64,000 bases of DNA from JAGQIB01 sp041393395 (GTDB taxonomy: Bacteria > ARS69). How positions within the stretch are numbered: position 1 is the first letter of the stretch; every line of letters begins with the position of its first letter. Shown in pieces: positions 33,903 to 46,032 of this stretch. The translations under genes and the position numbers were made by a program. The notes below the pieces were generated by a model. It saw only the letters and a program-made list of their open reading frames with translations. It was not told the origin of the DNA and made no database searches. The stretch is from positions 558,001 through 622,000 of the forward strand of contig JAWKKG010000005.1 of NCBI GenBank assembly GCA_041393395.1, given 5' to 3'.

Positions 33903-34480
33903 ATGGAAGACGTTTCGCCGATCACCCGGAGCCTCCGAGCCGTCCGCGACGGCGACCACGGAGCCTTCGAGCGGCTCGTGGGCCTCCTCTACGACGACCT
34001 GCGCGCCCTCGCCGCCCACCACCTCGATCGCAACGCGGCCCACCGGACGCTGAGCCCCACCGGACTCGTCCACGAGGCGTACCTGCGGCTCGCGTCGCGG
34101 GATCAGCTCGAGTGGAACGACCGCACGCACTTCTTCGCGGCGTGTTCGGTGGTGATGCGCGGCATCGTGATCGACTTCGCACGGCAACGGGCCGCCAAGA
34201 AGCGCGGCGGCGGTGCGCAGCCGCTCACGCTGCTCGAGGCCGACCTCGCGATCGACAGCCAGGCCGAAGAGCTGCTGGCGCTCGATCGCGCACTCGATCG
34301 TCTCGATTCCTACGGCGAACGTCTTCGTCGGGTGGTGGAATGTCGCTTCTTCGCGGGGCTCACCGAGCCCGAGACCGCGGCCGCGCTCGACGTCTCCGAG
34401 CGAACCGTGCGTCGCGACTGGGTGAAGGCGCGCGCGCTCCTGAGCGGGCTCCTCGCGGACGGTGACCCGGGCGCGCCGGC

Positions 34481-34484
<4 letters not shown>
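33903..34484 (+). CDS. ECF-type RNA polymerase sigma factor (TIGR02999-like)
   Basis: 193 aa; ATG at 33903 with GGAG 6 nt upstream. Sigma region 2 is visible as HGAFERLVGLLYDDLRALAAHHL, then the family marker TLSPTGLVHEAYLRLA and FFAACSVVMRGIVIDFARQRAAKKRGGG. Region 4 ends with ECRFFAGLTEPETAAALDVSERTVRRDWVKARALL. This ECF group is common in Acidobacteria, Planctomycetes and related phyla and is typically paired with a Ser/Thr kinase instead of an anti-sigma factor. Here the stop overlaps the kinase start as GTGA. Confidence 0.95.
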
Positions 34485-37168
<2,684 letters not shown>

Positions 37169-37251
37169 GTTCAGGCGGAAAGGCCGGGTGGTCGATGAAG
37201 GAGAGGACGGCTCTCACCCGCCTCACCCTCGCCCCATTCGAGGTGCCTGCC

Positions 37252-37635
37252 ATGCAGTGGAATGCCGGAGGCTGGTTCGGCGCTCAGCTCGGCTGCACTT
37301 GCTGGATGCTCGTGGCCGGACTTCTCGCCGCGCGACACCATCTCTCCACGGGGCTGCTCACACTCGGTCTGTTCGCGCTCCCGAACGTCGTGGGACTCGC
37401 GCTCTGGTTCGGGCGAAAGCTCTCGGTGTACGCGTCGATCCAGACCCTCGTGCTCACCGCCGGACTGTGCGGTGTCGCTGCGGTCTGGGTGCTCGACCGC
37501 GGCGGCGTGTGGTCCACGATCCAGACCGGCGGTCAGGTCTCCACGACGTCGACGTACGGGATGCTCGCGGGCACGGTCGTGTTCCTGCTGATCCTGTTCC
37601 GTCAGGTGGCTGCCCGGAACGAGACGCGGCGCTAG
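37252..37635 (+). CDS. Small four-helix membrane protein of unknown function
   Basis: 127 aa from the ATG at 37252 (GAGGT 9 nt upstream); an ATG at 37195 would add 19 residues that do not look like a membrane protein. The sequence opens MQWNAGGWFGAQLGCTCWML and has four hydrophobic segments: WMLVAGLLAA, LLTLGLFALPNVVGLALWF, IQTLVLTAGLCGVAAVWVL and GMLAGTVVFLLILF. I know of short inner-membrane proteins with this kind of N-terminus, annotated as hypothetical; no reaction is assigned. It stands alone after the kinase gene. Confidence 0.72.
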   Translation: MQWNAGGWFGAQLGCTCWMLVAGLLAARHHLSTGLLTLGLFALPNVVGLALWFGRKLSVYASIQTLVLTAGLCGVAAVWVLDRGGVWSTIQTGGQVSTTSTYGMLAGTVVFLLILFRQVAARNETRR

Positions 37636-37748
37636 ACCCCGTTCGCGGCAGCGACTTCTCCTCGGCGAACGAAACACCGCGAAGATCGAAACTGGAGGCC
37701 CCGATCCGGTAAAGGTCGGTTCTCCTCTTTGGGAGAAACGCGGCGCGA

Positions 37749-37767
37749 CTTCCGACCTCTTCGGAAG
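37749..37767 (+). promoter_or_regulatory. Inverted repeat upstream of the efflux operon
   Basis: CTTCCGA (37749-37755) and TCGGAAG (37761-37767) form a perfect 7-bp inverted repeat with a 5-nt spacer, 64 nt before the SD of the efflux operon. Possible operator; no promoter hexamers stand out. Confidence 0.35.
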
Positions 37768-37830
37768 CCGGGAAGTTTGGTAGAGTGCCCGCCTGGCCCG
37801 GCGCCCTGTCCTGGTCCAGGGGGGAGTTCG

Positions 37831-40203
37831 ATGCGCGGCGCGCTCGCTCGTTTCTTCGGTTTCACTCTCGTTCTCATCGTAGGTTCGCAGTTCCTCGGGT
37901 CCGCCTTCGCCGCGAACGCAACGCACGTCGTCGCCGTCGTCGACGGCCCCTGGGAACGCAACGACGCGATCCTCGCGATGTTCCGGACCGAGCTCGTGGG
38001 TCTCCTCGGCGACGAGTTCGGTGTCACGCTGGGAGACGCCGACGTTCGCGTCGCCGACTGGACGGTGGCGGGCATCCGCCGGACGCTGGACACGGCCTTC
38101 GCCGACCCCGACGTCGACGTGGTGATCGCGCTCGGCGTGATCGCGTCCGGCGAGATGGTGCGCCGGACGACGTTCCCGAAGCCGGCACTCGCACCGTTCG
38201 TGATCGACCCCGAGGTGCAGGGCGCTCCGCTCGTGAACGGTGTCAGCGGCGTGCACAATCTCTCCTACATCACGGCCGTCAACCACTCGCGACGTGACCT
38301 CAAGACGTTCCTCGAGCTCGTGAAGTTCGAGAAGCTCGCGGTACTGGTGACGTCGACGGTCATGGAGAGTTTCCCCGAGATGCCGGATCGCATGCGCGCG
38401 ATCGGTCGCGAGCAGGGCGTGGACCTCACCATCGTGCCCGTGACCGACTCCGCCGCCGCGGCGCTCGCCGCGCTGCCGCCCGACACGCAGGCAGTCTACG
38501 TCGCGCCGCTCCTGCGCCTCCCCGCCTCCGAGTTCGACGCTCTCGCGGCCGGACTGATCGAGCGCAAGCTCCCCAGCTTCTCGCTGCTCGGTCGACTCGA
38601 GGTCGAACGCGGGATCCTCGCCGGCCTCACCCCGAAGGAGGAGTTCGAGCGCATCGCGCGAAGGACCGCGCTGAACATCCAGCGAATCCTTCTGGGTGAG
38701 GACGCGTCGACGTTGCCGGTCCACTTCCCGAACGTCGAGCGCCTCTCGATCAATCTCGCGACCGCCCGCGCGATCGGCGTTCGGCCGTCGTGGTCGATCC
38801 TCACTCGGGCCGACCCCGTGGATGCGGAGCGCACGGAGGAGCCGTTGCTCACGTTCGAGCAGGCGGTGCGGCAGACCATCGACGCGAACCTCGACCTCCT
38901 GGCCGAGGAGCACGGCGTGGACGCCGGCCGGGAGAACGTGAACGTCGCGCGCTCGCTGTTGCTGCCGCAGGTCGATCTGACCGCGCGCGGCATCCTGATC
39001 GACGAGGACCAGGCCGCGGCCAGCTTCGGGACGGCGGCCGAGCGGACGCTGGCCGGCACCGCGAGCGTGCGCCAGGTCCTCTTCTCCGACGACGCGCTCA
39101 CGAACCTCGCCGTGAACCGGAAGGCGCAGCTCTCCCGCGAGGAATCGCGCAACCAGCTTCGACTGGACATCGCGCAGGCGGCGGCGCAGGCGTACCTCGA
39201 CGTGCTGCGCGGCAAGACGCTGGAGCGCATCCAGCGCGAGAACCTCGATCGCACCGAGGCGAACCTGGAACTCGCTCGCGCGCGCGAGTCCGTGGGCTAC
39301 TCCGGCCCCGGCGAGGTGTATCGCTGGGAAGGCGAACTCGCCACGCAGCGGCGCAAGCTGATCGAGGCGAACTCGCGCCGCAACGTCGCGGAGATCCAGG
39401 TCAATCGCCTGCGCAGCCGGCCGGCCGAGGAGTCGTTCCGTACGGAGGAGACCGGCCTCGAGGCCACGCCGCTCGCGTTGCGCGAGGAACGTCTCCGCCG
39501 CTACCTCGGCGACCCGTGGTCGTTCCGGATCCTGCGCGAGTTCCTGTCCGGGGTCGCGCTCGAGAAGTCCCCGGAGATCCGCGCGCTGGATGCTTCGATC
39601 GCCGCGCAGGAGCGGGTGCTCACGAACACGGGGCGTGCGTTCGTGCTCCCCACGGTGGCGCTGCGAGGGGAACTGAACCACACGTTCGATCGCTCGGGCG
39701 CCGGGACGGATCCCGCGACGTCGCTCGCGGATCCGAAGGACACGAACTGGAACGTGGGCATCGAGGCGACGCTTCCCCTGTTCGCGGGCGGATCGCGGGC
39801 GGCCGAACGTCGCCGCGCCCACGACTCGCTCGACGAGCTACGCACGAAGCGGAGCGCGGTGGCCGAGCGCATCGAGCAACGCCTCCGGTCGGCGATGCAT
39901 CTCGCCGGCGCTTCGTACGCGGGCATCGATCTCTCGGCCCAGGCCGCGGACGCCGCCCGCCGCAACTACGAGCTCGTGGCGGATGCGTACTCCAAGGGCG
40001 TCGTGTCCGTGCTCGACCTCATCGACGCGCAGAACGCCTACGACGTCGCCGAGCAGGGCGCGGCAAGCGCGATCTACGACTTCCTGATCGACTACGTGGA
40101 AGTGGAGCGCGCCTCCGGCTTCCTGAACTGCCTGGAAGAGAGCGAGCCCGAAGATTTCCTCGATCGACTGGACGCCTTCCGCGAAGAAAGGGAGTCCCGA
40201 TGA
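37831..40203 (+). CDS. TolC-family outer membrane efflux protein with N-terminal substrate-binding-like domain
   Basis: 790 aa; ATG at 37831 with GGGGGAG just upstream, signal peptide to about FA-ANATH. Residues about 25-345 resemble the two-lobed ABC substrate-binding family PF04392 (VAVVDGPWERNDAILAMF, DVVIALGVIASGEMVRRT, KLAVLVTSTVMESFP, TQAVYVAPLLRLPASEFDALAAGLIERKLPSFSLLG). Residues about 355-770 are TolC-like, with long helical arms (LTFEQAVRQTIDANLDLLAEEHGV, AQAAAQAYLDVLRGKTLERIQREN, DAADAARRNYELVADAYSKGVVSVLDLIDAQNAY). A normal TolC is about 450 aa, so this is a genuine fusion. It is the first gene of a coupled operon with the adaptor and RND pump. Confidence 0.9.
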   Translation: MRGALARFFGFTLVLIVGSQFLGSAFAANATHVVAVVDGPWERNDAILAMFRTELVGLLGDEFGVTLGDADVRVADWTVAGIRRTLDTAFADPDVDVVIALGVIASGEMVRRTTFPKPALAPFVIDPEVQGAPLVNGVSGVHNLSYITAVNHSRRDLKTFLELVKFEKLAVLVTSTVMESFPEMPDRMRAIGREQGVDLTIVPVTDSAAAALAALPPDTQAVYVAPLLRLPASEFDALAAGLIERKLPSFSLLGRLEVERGILAGLTPKEEFERIARRTALNIQRILLGEDASTLPVHFPNVERLSINLATARAIGVRPSWSILTRADPVDAERTEEPLLTFEQAVRQTIDANLDLLAEEHGVDAGRENVNVARSLLLPQVDLTARGILIDEDQAAASFGTAAERTLAGTASVRQVLFSDDALTNLAVNRKAQLSREESRNQLRLDIAQAAAQAYLDVLRGKTLERIQRENLDRTEANLELARARESVGYSGPGEVYRWEGELATQRRKLIEANSRRNVAEIQVNRLRSRPAEESFRTEETGLEATPLALREERLRRYLGDPWSFRILREFLSGVALEKSPEIRALDASIAAQERVLTNTGRAFVLPTVALRGELNHTFDRSGAGTDPATSLADPKDTNWNVGIEATLPLFAGGSRAAERRRAHDSLDELRTKRSAVAERIEQRLRSAMHLAGASYAGIDLSAQAADAARRNYELVADAYSKGVVSVLDLIDAQNAYDVAEQGAASAIYDFLIDYVEVERASGFLNCLEESEPEDFLDRLDAFREERESR

Positions 40204-41300
40204 GACGATTCGCCCCGCTCCTGACGGCAACTCTGCTCACCGCGTCCGGCCTGATCGGCTGCCAGAGCGAGCCGCCCGAAGAGCCCGTCATCCGGCCGGT
40301 GCGCTGGCAGCAGGTGTTCGCGACCGGCGCGGAGCGCGAACGCGCGTTCTCGGGCACGGCGCGGGCCGGTCTCGAGAGTCGCCTGAGCTTCAAGGTGGGC
40401 GGCACGGTGCGGAGCCTGTCGGTGAACGTCGGCGACCGCGTGACCGCCGGCACGCGCATTGCCCAGCTCGATCCCGCGGACTACGAGCTGCGCCTGCAGG
40501 ACGCGCGCGCTTCGGTCACGCGCTACGAGGCGGAGCAACGTCAGGCGTCGGCCGCGTACGACCGGATCCGGCAGCTCTACGAGAACAAGAACGCGAGTCG
40601 CGCCGACCTCGACGCGGCGCGCGCCGCATCCGAGGCAGCGGCCGCGGCGGTGACGTCGGCCGAGCAGAAGCTCGAGCTGGCACAGGCGAACCTGGACTAC
40701 ACGCGGCTCACCGCGCCGGTGGACGGCGCGATCTCTTCCGTGCCGGTGGAGGTCAACGAGAACGTGCAGCCGGGCCAGGTGATCGCCGTGCTCACGTCCG
40801 GCAGCCGCGCGGAAGTCACCTGCACGATTCCCGAGATGCTGATCGGGCAGGTCCGTGCCGGCGACGGCGTCTCCGTTACGTTCGACGCGGCCCCCGGTCG
40901 CCAGTTCGCGGCGCGGGTCACCGAGGTGGGCGTGAGCGCGGCGCAGGGCGGCGCGACGTTCCCCGTCACGGCGCGCCTGGAAGAAGAGAGCGACACCGTC
41001 CTCCCCGGCATGGCGGCGGAGGTCGTGTTCCGGTTCGGTGCGCGTGACGGCCGTCCGCGGATCCGAGTTCCCGCGTCGGCCGTGCTGGAGGATCGGGAGG
41101 GTCGTTTCGCGTTCGTGGTCGAACCCGCCGAGAACGGACTCGGTACCGTGCACCGGCGCGAAGTCACGGTGGGTGAGCTCGCCTCCGACGGCCTCGAGAT
41201 CCTCTCCGGTCTCACCGACGGCGACCGCGTGGTCACGGCCGGCGTCACGAAGATCCAGGACGGCATGACGGTCCGGTTGCCGGACGCCTCCCGCTCATGA
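40200..41300 (+). CDS. RND efflux periplasmic adaptor (membrane fusion) lipoprotein
   Basis: 366 aa; ATG overlaps the TolC-fusion stop (ATGA) and has AGGGAG upstream. The signal peptide ends in a lipobox (GLIGC), so inner-membrane lipidation is expected. The half-lipoyl sequences GGTVRSLSVNVGDRVTAGTRIAQLD and LDYTRLTAPVDGAISSVPVEVNENVQPGQVI flank a coiled-coil hairpin (YEAEQRQASAAYDRIRQLYENKN to SAEQKLELAQ). Beta-barrel and membrane-proximal domains end the protein. It bridges the downstream pump and the outer membrane channel. Confidence 0.95.
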   Translation: MRRFAPLLTATLLTASGLIGCQSEPPEEPVIRPVRWQQVFATGAERERAFSGTARAGLESRLSFKVGGTVRSLSVNVGDRVTAGTRIAQLDPADYELRLQDARASVTRYEAEQRQASAAYDRIRQLYENKNASRADLDAARAASEAAAAAVTSAEQKLELAQANLDYTRLTAPVDGAISSVPVEVNENVQPGQVIAVLTSGSRAEVTCTIPEMLIGQVRAGDGVSVTFDAAPGRQFAARVTEVGVSAAQGGATFPVTARLEEESDTVLPGMAAEVVFRFGARDGRPRIRVPASAVLEDREGRFAFVVEPAENGLGTVHRREVTVGELASDGLEILSGLTDGDRVVTAGVTKIQDGMTVRLPDASRS

Positions 41301-44300
41301 ACTTCACCTCCGCGGCCATCCGCAACGATCGGGTGACGCTGGTGGCGTTGCTCGTGGTGCTCGTGGCGGGTATCAGCGCTTACGGCGGGATGCCGCGGTC
41401 CGAGGATCCCGGCTTCGTCATCCGCACGGCGCTCGTCCTCACGTACTTCCCGGGCGCGAGTCCCGCGCGCGTCGAGCAGCTGGTCACCGACAAGCTCGAG
41501 AAGACGATCCAGGAGATCCCCCAGATCGATTTCATCAGCAGCCAGTCCAAGACCGGCGTCTCGATCATCTACGTGAACATCCGCGAGGACGAGCCGGTGA
41601 TGCGGCCCATCTGGGACGATCTGCGTCGCAAGGTGCAGCGCGCGCAGGGCCAGCTTCCGGACGGCGTGATCGGACCCTTCGTGAACGACGAGTTCGGCGA
41701 CGTGTTCGGCACGATCCTCACCGTGACCGGCGAGGGCTACACCTACGCGGAGCTCAAGGCGATCGCGGACGACGTCCGCGACGAGATGCTCCGCCTCCCG
41801 GACGTCGCCAAGGTGGAAATCCACGGCGCCCAGGAGGAACGTCTGTTCGTGGAGTACAACAACGCCCGCCTGTCCGAGCTCCATCTCTCCGCCTCCCAGC
41901 TCACGCGGATCCTGGAGAGCCGCAACATCATCATTCCCGGCGGCGCCATCGACCTCGGTCCGGAGCGGGTGGCGCTCGAGCCCTCGGGCAACTTCGACTC
42001 GGTGGAGGACCTCCGCCGGACCGTCATCCATCTTCCCGGCACGAACGAGCTCGTCTACCTGGAGGACCTGGTCTCCATCGAGCGCGGCTACGTGGACCCG
42101 CCCGAGTCCAAGGTCCGCTCGACCGGCGTCACAGCGCTCGCCCTCGCCGTCTCCAAGAAGGAAGGCGGCAACATCATCACGCTCGGCGCCGACGTGAAGG
42201 CGCTCCAGCGTCGCCTCTCCGCGCTCTATCCCTACGGCGTGGACTTCGATCTCGTGGCGTACCAGCCGGCCGTGGTGGACCGCAAGGTCAAGGATTTCCA
42301 GAGCAACCTGCTGCAGGCGGTCGCCATCGTGCTGGTGGTGATGCTGTTCTCCCTCGGGCTTCGCACCGGCCTCGTGGTCGCGAGCCTGATCCCGGCGGCG
42401 ATCATCTCCTCCCTGTTCGTGATGAGCCTGCTCGACATCGGGATCGACCAGATGTCGCTCGCGGCGCTCATCATCGCGCTCGGTCTCCTCGTGGACAACG
42501 CGATCGTGATGGCCGAGTCGATCATGGTGCAGATGCAGGAGGGCAAGCCGGCGTTTCAGGCGGCGGTCGACACCGCGGCCGAGCTTCGCGTGTCGCTGCT
42601 CACGTCGTCGCTCACCACCGCCGCTGCGTTCCTGCCGATCTACCTCGCGGAGTCCACGACCGGTGAGTACACGGCGCCGATCTTCGAGGTCGTCACGATC
42701 ACGCTGCTGTGTTCCTGGGTGCTGGCGCTCACGATGACACCGCTGTTCTGCGTGAAGTTCCTGCGGGTGAAGCCGCAGGCGGGCGGCGCGGGCTTCGATT
42801 CCCGCTTCTACCGCGGATACCGGGCGGCGCTGGTCGCGTGCCTCCGCCACCCGTGGCTCACGGTCGTCGGCGTGCTCGCGATCTTCTTCCTCGCGATGCA
42901 GGGCTTCCGGCTCGTCCCGAACATCTTCTTCCCCAGCGACGACACGCCGATCCTCTCCGCGGAGTTCGAGCTCCCGGTCGGGAGCCGCATCCAGCGCACC
43001 GATGACGTCGTCCGGCGTTTCGAGGAGAAGCTGGCGGAGTACCGACGCGGACCGGGCGACGCGGAGGGGATCCTCAACTGGGCGACGTTCGTCGGCACGG
43101 GCGCGCCGCGCTACGTACTCACGTACAGCCCGGAGCAGACCGCGCCCGAGTACGCGTACCTCATCGTGAACGCCACCTCGCGCGACTACATCGACTCGAT
43201 CATTCCGGAGCTCGAGGCCTTCTGCCTCGAGAACTTCCCCGACCTCAAGGCGACGATCGCTCCGAAGGCGCTCGGCCCGCCGATCACGGCCCCGATCGAG
43301 GTCCGCCTCTCCGGCGCCGATCTCGACGTCCTCTTTGCGAACGTGGACCAGGTGAAGGAGATGCTCCGCGAGATCCCCGGCACGAAGGACGTTCGCGACA
43401 ACTGGGGACCGCGCGTGAAGAAGCTCGTGGTGGCCGTGGACGAGGTGCGCGCGCTCCGGGCCGGACTCACGAACCAGGACGTGGCGGTGAGCCTCCAGAC
43501 GATGCTCTCCGGCCTCCAGTCCACGGAGTACCGCGAGGACGACGAGGTCATCCCCGTGGTGCTGCGCTCCGTCGCGGCCGATCGCCAGGACATCGGCAAG
43601 CTCGACGGGATGAACATCTACTCCCAGACCACCGGCCGCAACGTGCCGCTGAAGCAGGTCGCGGACGTCCGGCTCGAGTGGGAGCCAAGCACGATCCTGC
43701 GGCGCGACCGCCTCAAGACGGTGACCGTGTCCGCCGACGTACTCCGCGGCGTGACCCCGAGCCAGGTCACGAACGTGCTGCTGCCCCGGCTCGACGACGC
43801 GAAGGCCGGCTGGCCGTTCGGCTACATCTACGGCATGGGCGGCGAGCTCGAGGGCTCGGTGAAGGCCGCGAACTCCATCGGCGCGAAGCTGCCGATCGCG
43901 GGGCTCATCATCGTGCTGCTCCTCGTGTTCCAGTTCAATTCGCTGCGGCGGCCGCTGATCATCCTCGCGACGATTCCGCTCGGCCTGATCGGCGTGATCA
44001 TCGGACTGATCGTGGCGCACTCGTACTTCGGGTTCATGACGTTGCTGGGACTCGTCTCGCTCGCCGGAATCGTGATCAACAACGCGATCGTGCTGATCGA
44101 GCGGATCAAGACCGAGGAGGACGCGGGACTCGCCTCGCCGGCCGCGATCGTGGAGGCCGCCCAGCGCCGGCTCCGCCCGATCGTGCTGACCACGGCGACC
44201 ACGGTGGGCGGGCTCATCCCGCTGTGGCTCGGCGGCGGGCCGATGTTCGCGCCGATGGCGATCGCGATCCTGTTCGGGCTCCTCTTCGCCACGCTGCTGA

Positions 44301-44374
44301 CGCTGGGTGTGGTGCCGGTCCTGTACGCGATCTTCTTCCGGGTGAGCTTCCGGGGCTTCGAGGCGAAGCCCTAG
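41297..44374 (+). CDS. RND multidrug efflux transporter (AcrB/MexB superfamily)
   Basis: 1025 aa, standard size; start overlaps the adaptor stop as ATGA. Twelve transmembrane segments in two halves with two large periplasmic loops are evident. Proton-relay acidic residues lie in helix 4 (LIIALGLLVDNAIVMAES). The porter-domain N-terminus reads SEDPGFVIRTALVLTYFPGASPARVEQLVTDKLEKTIQEIPQ in interrupted parts, close to the HAE/CusA-like subgroup seen with PF04392-TolC fusions. C-terminal half signature GLVSLAGIVINNAIVLIERI. Substrate unknown. Confidence 0.95.
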   Translation: MNFTSAAIRNDRVTLVALLVVLVAGISAYGGMPRSEDPGFVIRTALVLTYFPGASPARVEQLVTDKLEKTIQEIPQIDFISSQSKTGVSIIYVNIREDEPVMRPIWDDLRRKVQRAQGQLPDGVIGPFVNDEFGDVFGTILTVTGEGYTYAELKAIADDVRDEMLRLPDVAKVEIHGAQEERLFVEYNNARLSELHLSASQLTRILESRNIIIPGGAIDLGPERVALEPSGNFDSVEDLRRTVIHLPGTNELVYLEDLVSIERGYVDPPESKVRSTGVTALALAVSKKEGGNIITLGADVKALQRRLSALYPYGVDFDLVAYQPAVVDRKVKDFQSNLLQAVAIVLVVMLFSLGLRTGLVVASLIPAAIISSLFVMSLLDIGIDQMSLAALIIALGLLVDNAIVMAESIMVQMQEGKPAFQAAVDTAAELRVSLLTSSLTTAAAFLPIYLAESTTGEYTAPIFEVVTITLLCSWVLALTMTPLFCVKFLRVKPQAGGAGFDSRFYRGYRAALVACLRHPWLTVVGVLAIFFLAMQGFRLVPNIFFPSDDTPILSAEFELPVGSRIQRTDDVVRRFEEKLAEYRRGPGDAEGILNWATFVGTGAPRYVLTYSPEQTAPEYAYLIVNATSRDYIDSIIPELEAFCLENFPDLKATIAPKALGPPITAPIEVRLSGADLDVLFANVDQVKEMLREIPGTKDVRDNWGPRVKKLVVAVDEVRALRAGLTNQDVAVSLQTMLSGLQSTEYREDDEVIPVVLRSVAADRQDIGKLDGMNIYSQTTGRNVPLKQVADVRLEWEPSTILRRDRLKTVTVSADVLRGVTPSQVTNVLLPRLDDAKAGWPFGYIYGMGGELEGSVKAANSIGAKLPIAGLIIVLLLVFQFNSLRRPLIILATIPLGLIGVIIGLIVAHSYFGFMTLLGLVSLAGIVINNAIVLIERIKTEEDAGLASPAAIVEAAQRRLRPIVLTTATTVGGLIPLWLGGGPMFAPMAIAILFGLLFATLLTLGVVPVLYAIFFRVSFRGFEAKP

Positions 44375-44402
44375 GCCCCCGAGCGCAACTTCCTCCCCCG
44401 CC

Positions 44403-44440
44403 GATTCCGTTCTGACGAAAACGTCTTCGTCTCCGGAATC
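44403..44440 (+). terminator. Hairpin between RND operon and next gene
   Basis: Outer arms GATTCCG (44403-44409) and CGGAATC (44434-44440) and inner arms GACGAA (44414-44419) and TTCGTC (44426-44431). Probably the operon terminator, though it ends only 14 nt before the next start codon and lacks a T run, so a leader role is possible. Confidence 0.5.
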
Positions 44441-44454
44441 CCCGGGAGGTCCCC

Positions 44455-45972
44455 GTGTCCGCTCGACTCGCCGTCGGCCTCGTGCTGCTGCTCGCCGTTC
44501 CCTGTTTCGCCGCTCCTCGATCCTCCGGCGTCGAGACGCCGGTCGAGACGCCACCGCCGGCCCGGGATGCCCGCGCCATCCCGTCCGGCATCCCGTTCCA
44601 GGGCTATCTCGAGGACGATGGCGTCCCCGTGACCGCCGGTGGGCTCACGGTCGACGCCTTCCTCTACGACGCGCCGACGAACGGCCTCCTCAAGTGGGGC
44701 GAGTCGCACTCCCCGGTCTCCGCCCAGGACGGCGTGTTCACGATCCAGCTCGGCGAGAGCTTTCCGCTGAATCCGAACCTGTTCGGCCCGACGCCGCTGT
44801 GGCTCGAGCTCCGGGTGGACGGCCAGACGCTCACGCCGCGCACGCAGCTCCTCGCCACCCCGTTCGCCATGCGCGCCGCCGTGGCCGACGTGGCGGACAT
44901 CGCGATCGCGGACGACGGCGACTGGCTGTTCAACGGAGACATCGCCTACCGGATCAGCGACGTGGGCATCGGCACGTCGACCCCGGGCGCCCGCCTCGGG
45001 GTCCGCTCCGACGGCAGCGGATCCAACGAGTTGATACGGCTGGAGGCGCCGCTCGGCCCGTACTTCACGTTTCACGAGAACGGCAGCTACGACGCCTACA
45101 TGCAGTGCGCGAACAAGGACCTGTACGTGGGCTCGCGGTTCGGGGACATCTCGTTCCACACGGGTGGGCTCCAGCGCATGGTCGTCACGAACGAAGGAGT
45201 GGGCATCAACTCGAATCCGCCAACCTACCCGCTCAGCGTGTCTTCGCCGTCGAAGACGGCCGGGTACTTCCGGACGCTCTCCCAGAGCATTCCGCGGGCA
45301 GGCGTGTACGGGGAGTACGTGAGCAGCACCGCGCTGGACAATCGCGGCGTCATCGGCCGGAGCGAACCCGTTCCGAACTACGGCATCGGAGGTGAGTTCA
45401 TCGGCGGGTACCGCGCCGTGATGGCCACGTCGACGTTCGGGAACGGCACCGGCGTCCAGTACGGGGTGTACTCGACCGCGGGCAACGCCGCCTTCAACTA
45501 CGGTGTCTTCGGCACCACCACCGGCTCGGGCATCGGCTACGCGGTGTACGCGACCGGAGACCTCGCGTACACGGGCTCCCTCATCAACCTCTCCGACGGG
45601 CGGACGAAGCGCAACATCGCTCCGCTCGAGCGGGCACTGGACACGATCCTCGCGCTCGAGCCCCGGAGCTACGAGTACCGGCGGGACGATCCCACGTACG
45701 ACGACATGAACCTCCCCGCGGGAACGCACTACGGGTTCGTGGCCCAGGAGATCGAGCAGGTGCTCCCAGACCTCGTCGCCCCGGTCGTGCAGCCGGCGAT
45801 CGAAGAGGCCCGGGAGGGCGGCGGTCGGAGCACGACTCGACCGAACCGCGAGCTGAAGGGCGTGAAGACCACCGAGCTGATTCCGATTCTCGTTCAGGCG
45901 ATCCGGGAGCAGCAGGCGATGCTGGCCGACCAGGAAGCCCGCATCGCGGAACTGGAGGCTCGACTCCGGTAG
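44455..45972 (+). CDS. Secreted tail-fibre-like protein with C-terminal S74 chaperone domain
   Basis: 505 aa from GTG with GGGAGG upstream. A signal peptide (LAVGLVLLLAVPCFA) precedes a domain common in bacterial surface proteins (FQGYLEDDGVPVTAGGLTVDAFLYD, LLATPFAMRA), then a Gly-rich repetitive shaft (VGIGTSTPGARLGV, GVYGEYVSS, GGEFIGGYRAVMA, GVYSTAGNA, GVFGTTTGS). The C-terminus is a peptidase S74 intramolecular chaperone: LSDGRTKRNIAPLERALDTI, YGFVAQEIEQVLPDL, ELIPILVQAIREQQ, with a short coiled coil. S74 domains trimerise beta-helical fibres and cleave themselves off. The signal peptide argues for a cellular surface fibre rather than a phage remnant. Confidence 0.9.
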   Translation: MSARLAVGLVLLLAVPCFAAPRSSGVETPVETPPPARDARAIPSGIPFQGYLEDDGVPVTAGGLTVDAFLYDAPTNGLLKWGESHSPVSAQDGVFTIQLGESFPLNPNLFGPTPLWLELRVDGQTLTPRTQLLATPFAMRAAVADVADIAIADDGDWLFNGDIAYRISDVGIGTSTPGARLGVRSDGSGSNELIRLEAPLGPYFTFHENGSYDAYMQCANKDLYVGSRFGDISFHTGGLQRMVVTNEGVGINSNPPTYPLSVSSPSKTAGYFRTLSQSIPRAGVYGEYVSSTALDNRGVIGRSEPVPNYGIGGEFIGGYRAVMATSTFGNGTGVQYGVYSTAGNAAFNYGVFGTTTGSGIGYAVYATGDLAYTGSLINLSDGRTKRNIAPLERALDTILALEPRSYEYRRDDPTYDDMNLPAGTHYGFVAQEIEQVLPDLVAPVVQPAIEEAREGGGRSTTRPNRELKGVKTTELIPILVQAIREQQAMLADQEARIAELEARLR

Positions 45973-45996
45973 GGTTTCGCGCGCGTCTTCCCGGGT

Positions 45997-46032
45997 CTCG
46001 GGCTAGGATCCGCGGATCCTGAGCCCGAGGAG
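45997..46032 (+). promoter_or_regulatory. Long hairpin overlapping the antiporter SD
   Basis: CTCGGGCTAGGATCCG (45997-46012) pairs with CGGATCCT (46013-46020) and AGCCCGAG (46022-46029) with one bulged G at 46021. The 3' arm contains GAG of the SD sequence GAGGAG (46027-46032), 4 nt before the antiporter ATG. The centre is a perfect 16-bp palindrome. Could act as terminator for the upstream gene, but no T run follows; SD occlusion is the more interesting reading. Confidence 0.62.
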
